Part shown: positions 52,747 to 64,000 of the stretch, piece after piece
Position numbering within the stretch: position 1 is the stretch's first letter
How the letters are laid out: each line of letters starts with the position of its first letter
Assembly: GCF_024713975.1 (NCBI RefSeq)
Contig: NC_091100.1
Location: forward strand, 18,372,001 to 18,436,000
Direction of reading: 5' to 3'
Length of the DNA: 64,000 nucleotides
Source: Paralichthys olivaceus
Taxonomy: Eukaryota > Chordata > Actinopteri > Pleuronectiformes > Paralichthyidae
Notes under the pieces: model-generated
The model's input: only the letters and a program-made list of their open reading frames with translations
Told to the model about the DNA's origin: nothing
The model's database searches: none
Made by a program: the position numbers and the translations under genes

Positions 52747-55499
52747 TTATGCGGCTTCAGCCTTGGCCTCGATTCTCTTCTTCCTCAGCTGGAGCCTCCT
52801 CTCCCTCTCGTACTCCTTCATTCGCATCACATAGCTTTAGGCAGAAAAACACAGGGTACATGGTCAGTGGCAAAGGTGAGTGCACATCACCACATTGGAT
52901 TAAGTCAAGTTGTTAAAAAGGATCTTAAATATTGAGTGCTAGGTACTGGTGATAGTATCTCATGTTTTTTAATGTTTCAGTTTTGGCAAAAAGGCTTTTG
53001 TAAGTGAGTCCTAAAGGAAAGTTTTCACAGTTGTAAAGAGACCAATGTCTTAAAGGTCTGCTTGGACTGTAGTGCTCAGAAAAAATTGAAATGTGAATTT
53101 CTACAACAAAAAAAAACACCTACACTTGCTGAAAGAAATCTTGTGATATGATCAAAAGCTCCAGGGACAGCTACAAAGTAGACCTTGTGGTATCTTGAGC
53201 ATAAAAACAGTTTCATCATACTGACAAATTCTAAAGAAACCACACCTAGAAATGTGTCTCCTGTAAAAACTTACTCCTGGTGTTCACAGTAGTCCCAGTC
53301 ATGTTTCTCGTGCTTGCAGGCCAGGAAGTTGGGCCAGTTGTCTCTCTTGCACTTCATCAGTTTCAGGAGATGATGAGCACAGTAGTCCCTCTGCTCCAAA
53401 GGCAGCTGGGCCAAGTTCATCTGCTCCTGGCTCGCTACCATTTCTGGCAAAAAGAAAAAACATTTACTTTCAGTCATTATTCAGTGTACAAGCAACTGAA
53501 GTGACTTCATGGATGGTCGTGAGTCTAAATGACTGACTGAGAACAGTTGGTTTAAATCCTGTGCAGGGGGGTGACTGTACAATCTTCATTACACAGCACA
53601 TACAGATCAAAGAAGTAGATTTACTAAATGCTCTGTAACACACATTTTAACACTGAACATGAACATTGGATTTACTAGCCCTCTCAAAGCCCTTTGAGAT
53701 AATCAATCAAGCTAAATTGTACATGGTTTGAAAGTTTGACCTTTTTAAAGTGGGCCCACAGAGACTCACTTAGGGCTGGGCGATATGTCCAAAACTTATA
53801 TCGAGATAAAAGGAAATTTTCATCAGTCGATATCAATAATTATCACTATTAATGTCACAATACGGTTTCTTTTACATTTAAAGATCCAGTGTGCAAGATT
53901 TAGGTGAAAGGGAACTATTGGCAGAAATGTAATGTATAATAATCCTCATGATGTTTTCACTAGTTCGTTTCATCTAAATTGTATGACTTGTAGTTTTCTT
54001 TACTCCAGAAAAGGCCCTTTATATTTACATGGAGGGGACCCTCTCTACGGAGGCAGCCAGGTTTTTTACAGTAGCCCAGACTGGACAAACTAAACACCTT
54101 TTGAGTTTTTATGACAATTAAAGGCTTCCACAGTTTCTTTTTCATGTTTGGAAAGGGAGGGTGAGTGAGGGGTGTTCAGCTGCAACATGCAACTTCAACA
54201 CTAGATAATCACAAAACTCACTCTCATTTTTCTGTTCCCAATTTTAGATCCCGTTGAATTGTTGTTACTTACTAAAACTACTCCTCCTGCATGACATGAA
54301 TAGTGTTTGTGAGTTACACCTCGTACTTTTGAATGCATCTGTGTTTGAGAAAGGCATAAATATACTGCAGTAATTCATTGTATGGGCACCTCATGTAGGA
54401 CTGAGCAGCAATTGGTGATTAAAAAAAAGGATGTTAGTTCTAATGTAAAAACTCTACAATTTAAATGTGTTGGGTGATAATATCATTTATGTCAGATTTG
54501 ACATTAAAGGTTCAGTGTGTAGAATTTAGTGACATCTAGTGCTGATGTTGCATGTTGCAGCTGAACACCCCTCCCCCTCCAAACATGACAGAGAACCTGT
54601 GGAAGCCTTCATTTCATTTCTGATGTTTTCATCCTAAGCAAATTACAATAAGTGCATTCAACCATGAGGGATCAAACCTAGAACAACAACAACCTTCAGT
54701 TGTCATAAAAACTCGAAAGGTGTTTAGATTGGAGCACTACTGTAAAAAACATGGCAGCCTCCGTAGAGAGGACCTGCCCCGATGTAAATATAAGTATTTA
54801 CATTTAAAGGGCACATTCTGAGGTAAAGAAAACAACAATTTGGTCAATTTAGATGATCACACATTAGTGAAAACATCACAACGATTATTTTATATTCAAT
54901 TTCTGCCAATAGATCCCTTTCACCTATATCTTACACACTGAACCTTTACCCTCTGTGCTCTTAAATAACTGGGACTTTTAGCTGAACATGTATATATCCA
55001 AATGGGATAACTAGTTTATGATTTGTGAAAAATATCATTAACTTGTTATAAGTATTTCTCTCATGTCTTGGGGTGGGGGGGGGGGGTGTCTTATCAAGCT
55101 ACAGGTAACAAAATCCAGTTACCCAATAACATTAACTTGATGATTTTGATTCATCTTTTATTTATAAAAAGGTGTCAGGGCCAAGGGTTGACATGGGATG
55201 AAGGTAAATACACAAAACAGGTTGACCACACTTCTCCAACACCAGTTAGCTGCTAACTAGCACCAAGCTAGCTCGGGTTAACTTGAAATGAGCTAAACCA
55301 GCTTGGCTAATGATGACGTAAACAGTCAGCCAGGTTACTGTAAACACGTTATAAGATGGAGGTAGAAGAAACTCTGGGCTGACAGACCTCTCTCTTTCCG
55401 CCCATCGAAGCCGAACTGCGGATCGAACTCGTACTTCTTCGCCGGGTCCGGTTCGGTGTCCGTCTCGGTGATGTACCGTCTCACCAGGTGAGCCCCCAT
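52747..55499 (-). CDS. ndufb7: NADH dehydrogenase (ubiquinone) 1 beta subcomplex subunit 7
   Basis: Accessory subunit of mitochondrial complex I, on the intermembrane-space side of the membrane arm. Exons (minus): 55388-55499, 53275-53443, 52747-52834; 369 nt, 122 aa. It starts MGAHLVRRY like human NDUFB7 (137 aa); the shorter tail ends [16 protein letters not shown] domain with twin CX9C motifs is visible: [16 protein letters not shown] and [16 protein letters not shown], each with exactly nine residues between cysteines, the form recognised by the Mia40 import pathway. The Gly at position 2 after Met would suit N-myristoylation, as reported for the family. An upstream in-frame ATG exists, but the conserved MGAHL start is preferred. 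Intron 1 (1.9 kb) contains an inverted pair of MITE copies. Confidence 0.96.
53879..54205 (-). mobile_element. MITE copy 1, truncated, in ndufb7 intron 1
   Basis: Begins TAAAGATCCAGTGTGCAAG and runs through an internal segment (GGCAGAAATGTAATG, TTTACATGGAGGGGACC, GGGGTGTTCAGCTGCAACAT). It lacks about 30 bp of the far end compared with the inverted copy at 54505. There is no coding capacity. The superfamily is uncertain. Confidence 0.7.
54505..54948 (+). mobile_element. MITE copy 2, full length, inverted relative to copy 1
   Basis: About 444 bp with terminal inverted repeats: TAAAGGTTCAGTGTGTAGAA at the left and the complement of TTACACACTGAACCTTTA at the right. The internal sequence is the inverse of copy 1. 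I could not see a clean target-site duplication. It is non-autonomous, with no transposase. Confidence 0.75.
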
Positions 55500-55789
55500 T
55501 ATTGGCACCGGCGATGTTCTACACAAGAAACGGTCAAATGTGTTGGTCTGTCCCTGTTCGATGCTAAGCTAACATCCAACAAAGTGTTTCAGCTCTCTGC
55601 CATTCGGTCACCTCCACAAGCCCCTTGCTGCCGACTTCCGCTCTACACCGGAAATAAACAGCTGAGAGGTGTTTCAGAGAAACAGCTTCCCTCCGGATTC
55701 GGACAAATGACAAAGGTTCCGGTGGCCCATGGCTGGGGTCGTGGAGAATACTATGGAGAATATTTAAAGATATACTGGTAAACAGACTG

Positions 55790-56190
55790 TATATAAAGAT
55801 ATAATGAATGTATATAAAGATACAATGAATGAGTATAAAGATATAATGAATGTATATAAAGATACAATGAATGAGTATAAAGATACAATGAATGTATATA
55901 AAGATACAATGAATGAGTATAAAGATATAATGAATGTATATAAAGATACAATGAATGAGTATAAAGATACAATGAATGTATATAAAGATACAATGAATGA
56001 GTATAAAGATATAATGAATGTATATAAAGATACAATGAATGAGTATAAAGATACAATGAATGTATATAAAGATACAATGAATGAGTATAAAGATACAATG
56101 AATGTATATAAAGATACAATGAATGAGTATAAAGATACAATGAATGAGTATAAAGATACAATGAATGTATATAAAGATACAAATGTATAA
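55790..56190. repeat. 21-bp satellite array with TATA motif
   Basis: About 19 units of 21 bp alternating between two types, ATGAATGTATATAAAGATAC and ATGAATGAGTATAAAGATAC with an extra A, forming a 42-bp higher-order unit over most of the array. Because 21 is a multiple of three, frames stay open on both strands (MNVYKDT/MNEYKDT on plus). These are not genes. Confidence 0.95.
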
Positions 56191-56640
56191 TGAATGTGTA
56201 TGAAGATATAAACACCTAAGGTAAAAAGACTGTATATAAAGATACAAATGTATAATGAATGTATATAAAGATACAAATGTATAATAAATGTATATAAAGA
56301 TATAAACACATAAGGTAAAAAGACTGTATACAAAGATACAAATGTATAATGAATGTATATAAAGATATAAACACCTAAGGTAAAAAGACTGTATATAAAG
56401 ATACAAATGTATAATAAATGTATATAAAGATACAAATGTATAATAAATGTATATAAATATACAAATGTATAATGAATGTATATAAAGATACAAATGTATA
56501 ATAAATGTATATAAAGATACAAATGTATAATGAATGTATATAAAGATATAAACACATAAGGTAAAAAGACTGTATACAAAAGTATAATGAATGTATATAA
56601 AGACACAAATGTATAAGGTAAAGAGACTATATATATGATT
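56190..56640. repeat. degenerate extension of the satellite
   Basis: Longer, less regular units built from the same words (GTATATAAAGATACAAATG, ATAAACACCTAAGGTAAAAA). CTAAGGTAAAAAGACTGTAT or a close variant marks recurring higher-order units. The long tyrosine/isoleucine frames on the minus strand come from the repeat. Confidence 0.9.
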
Positions 56641-56929
56641 ATAAAGGCATATGTATACATCTTGTGGTTATGGATGATGAAAAGTGACCGATTCAGCTAT
56701 AAACTCACATAGACAATAAATAAAGGTATTCAGTGTAAACCGTGCAAATTGTATTGAGCTTTAGCTTTATTTCTCACTCATAGGTCCGTGCAATACCTAA
56801 TTACACTCACTCAGAGATAACAGTTCCATTAATATGCTTTATTTTATTCATCTAGATACATGAACATTTCCCCAGGAAAAATGTTAAAAATTTCAAAAGA
56901 AAGCACAATCTTGCAATGTTCAAGGGAGT

Positions 56930-57115
56930 GAAAAAAGATTCCTGGATCCACCCCCTGATCCCCACCCACACCAAAATGTACTAGGTTCTTCCCTGACCCA
57001 TATCACATCCTTCCACCAAGTTTCGTGGTAATCCGTCCAGTAGTATTTGCGTAATCCTGCTTAGTAACAAACAGAGAGCAGATGAAATCATGACTTCTTT
57101 CACTGAGGTAATAAA
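56930..57115 (-). repeat. dispersed teleost repeat, copy e (inverted)
   Basis: Complement of the family core: GGATCCACCCCCTGATCC, TAGGTTCTTCCCTGACCCAT, CCACCAAGTTTCGTGGTAAT, GTAATCCTGCTTAGTAACAA. Confidence 0.7.
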
Positions 57116-58119
57116 CATTCCAATTTTAGCTAAGTGAAGGCCTCACATTCACATTATATCAGTGGCTTTGTGGGAATATATCATGTACAGAAAAGCAAAA
57201 AATCATTGTGTTGAGTGTTCAGAGATACTGACACATCTCTTTCAGATTTCTCAAATATAGATATATAATCTGGGCCTAAACGTTCTATTTACATTGATTG
57301 TATTTGAGTATATTCATACATCCTACTATTTAAAACTATTTACATCACTAGATATCAAAAAAGAGAATGGGAAAATATTTGTTAATGTCATTTGCATGAA
57401 CTGACTCTTTAATATGCACCAGTCATGAAGCCCTGAGGAGCTATGTGTTGTGTCAGATTTAATACGTTTTATTTCAATTCATATTGTGTCTTATTAATGG
57501 TGCATCATCGTAAATACAAGGGTTGATCGAACAAACACTTTTTTAAAGTAGGTATTTTGCCTTGATATAGTAGGAAAAGTACAGGGTTTGTAATATTTCC
57601 ACTAAAGACATAAAACATGGCTTTTATTAAAATGTTCTGCTAAAAAAATCAGAATGAGCAATGCGGCTAAATGGAAACAATTACATTCCCCATCAGTATC
57701 ATTTCAGAGTGCTATAAACACATACAGTATCCCATACACTGCAAGATAAGACCGACCCTAAAGGCATGCAAAACAATTCATCTATCACATTTCAAACTCA
57801 CACATACACAAGACCTTTTATCACAACCGGTGGGTTACTTTAGTGTTTGGTGTTATTATCCTTTAAAACGTAATTGTTTTTTCTACATGCCCAAATCTAA
57901 CAGGTGTATTACCTTTTACATTGAAGCTCATCTATAAACCTATTTATGGCCAGACAGTCCAAATCTGAATTCTTGTTTGATTCATGTTATTACTCCTGTT
58001 TGGAAAAGTGTTTTTCTTCATTAATTCATTCATTCATTCATCTGTTTCTCTCCCTGCAGGGAAGCCAGGCACAGCAGTGATGGAGGAAAACCCTGTGCAG
58101 CTCTATGATGGGTTTTTTA

Positions 58120-63930
<5,811 letters not shown>

Positions 63931-64000
63931 TCAGTTTGATGGCAAGATTTATTGATTTCACATTCAGATGTGAAATCAATATTGCTGAGCTGACCTGTTC

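Larger units (their letters stand above)
55500..58119. other. intergenic, ndufb7 promoter to vcp-paralogue 3'UTR
   Basis: Contains about 290 bp of ndufb7 promoter/5' sequence, the satellite (55790-56640), a dispersed repeat copy (56930-57115) and AT-rich 3'-flanking sequence of the VCP paralogue. One candidate minus-strand AATAAA lies at 57623-57628. No other gene is seen. Confidence 0.55.

Noticed and set aside
55564-56660. Long minus-strand open frames of 154-309 aa and a 128-aa plus frame
   Set aside because: They run through the 21-bp satellite, whose unit length is a multiple of three, so frames stay open without any coding function.
63980-64000. Upstream VCP-paralogue exon ending at the GAACAG/GTCAGC step
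   Set aside because: Too few bases to test. The residues before the donor do not match the expected end of the VCP N-domain exon.

Overview
The window is vertebrate nuclear DNA, almost certainly from a teleost fish. Genes have many small GT-AG exons, introns are short, and CA/GT and TCTA microsatellites are abundant. The protein families are vertebrate: dynamin-2, DNAJB1, TECR, NDUFB7, VCP and CD300/pIgR-like receptors. Gene models below were built by hand from splice sites, reading phase and family knowledge. No alignment or transcript data were available.

Layout. (1) 1-5.2 kb, minus strand: the first four coding exons of a dynamin gene, best matched to dnm2. (2) 7.1-31.9 kb, minus strand: a head-to-tail cluster of seven CD300/CMRF35-like (pIgR-like) immunoglobulin receptors, called R1-R7 here in coordinate order. 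Nearly every exon junction in the ectodomains is phase 1, so domains can be exchanged without frame damage. All seven have a transmembrane segment without a charged residue, and all have cytoplasmic tyrosines, most in ITIM-like settings, so the cluster looks inhibitory. (3) 34.7-37.0 kb, minus: dnajb1, with a TATA box and a good heat-shock element. (4) 39.3-51.9 kb, plus: tecr, with two alternative first exons. (5) 52.7-55.5 kb, minus: ndufb7. (6) 58.1 kb to beyond the right edge, minus: a VCP/p97 paralogue with an unusual C-terminal tail.

The most striking structure is a recent, roughly 99% identical tandem duplication of about 6.2 kb (about 12.67-18.99 and 18.99-25.13 kb). Its ends lie inside the stalk-coding exons of two different receptors, R2 and R6. 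The junction therefore created a new in-frame chimeric receptor, R4, with the signal peptide, Ig domain and stalk of R2 and the transmembrane segment and tail of R6. The gene between them (R3) was copied to give R5, which has since lost both splice sites of its 42-nt stalk exon.

Other points of note: in tecr, the alternative first exon codes straight through the 3' splice site used by the ordinary transcript; there are GC-AG introns in dnm2 and R6; several VCP-paralogue donor sites run directly into CA repeats; a 21-bp satellite carries a TATA motif in nearly every unit; an inverted pair of MITE copies sits in the first ndufb7 intron; and an unclassified dispersed repeat occurs at least five times.
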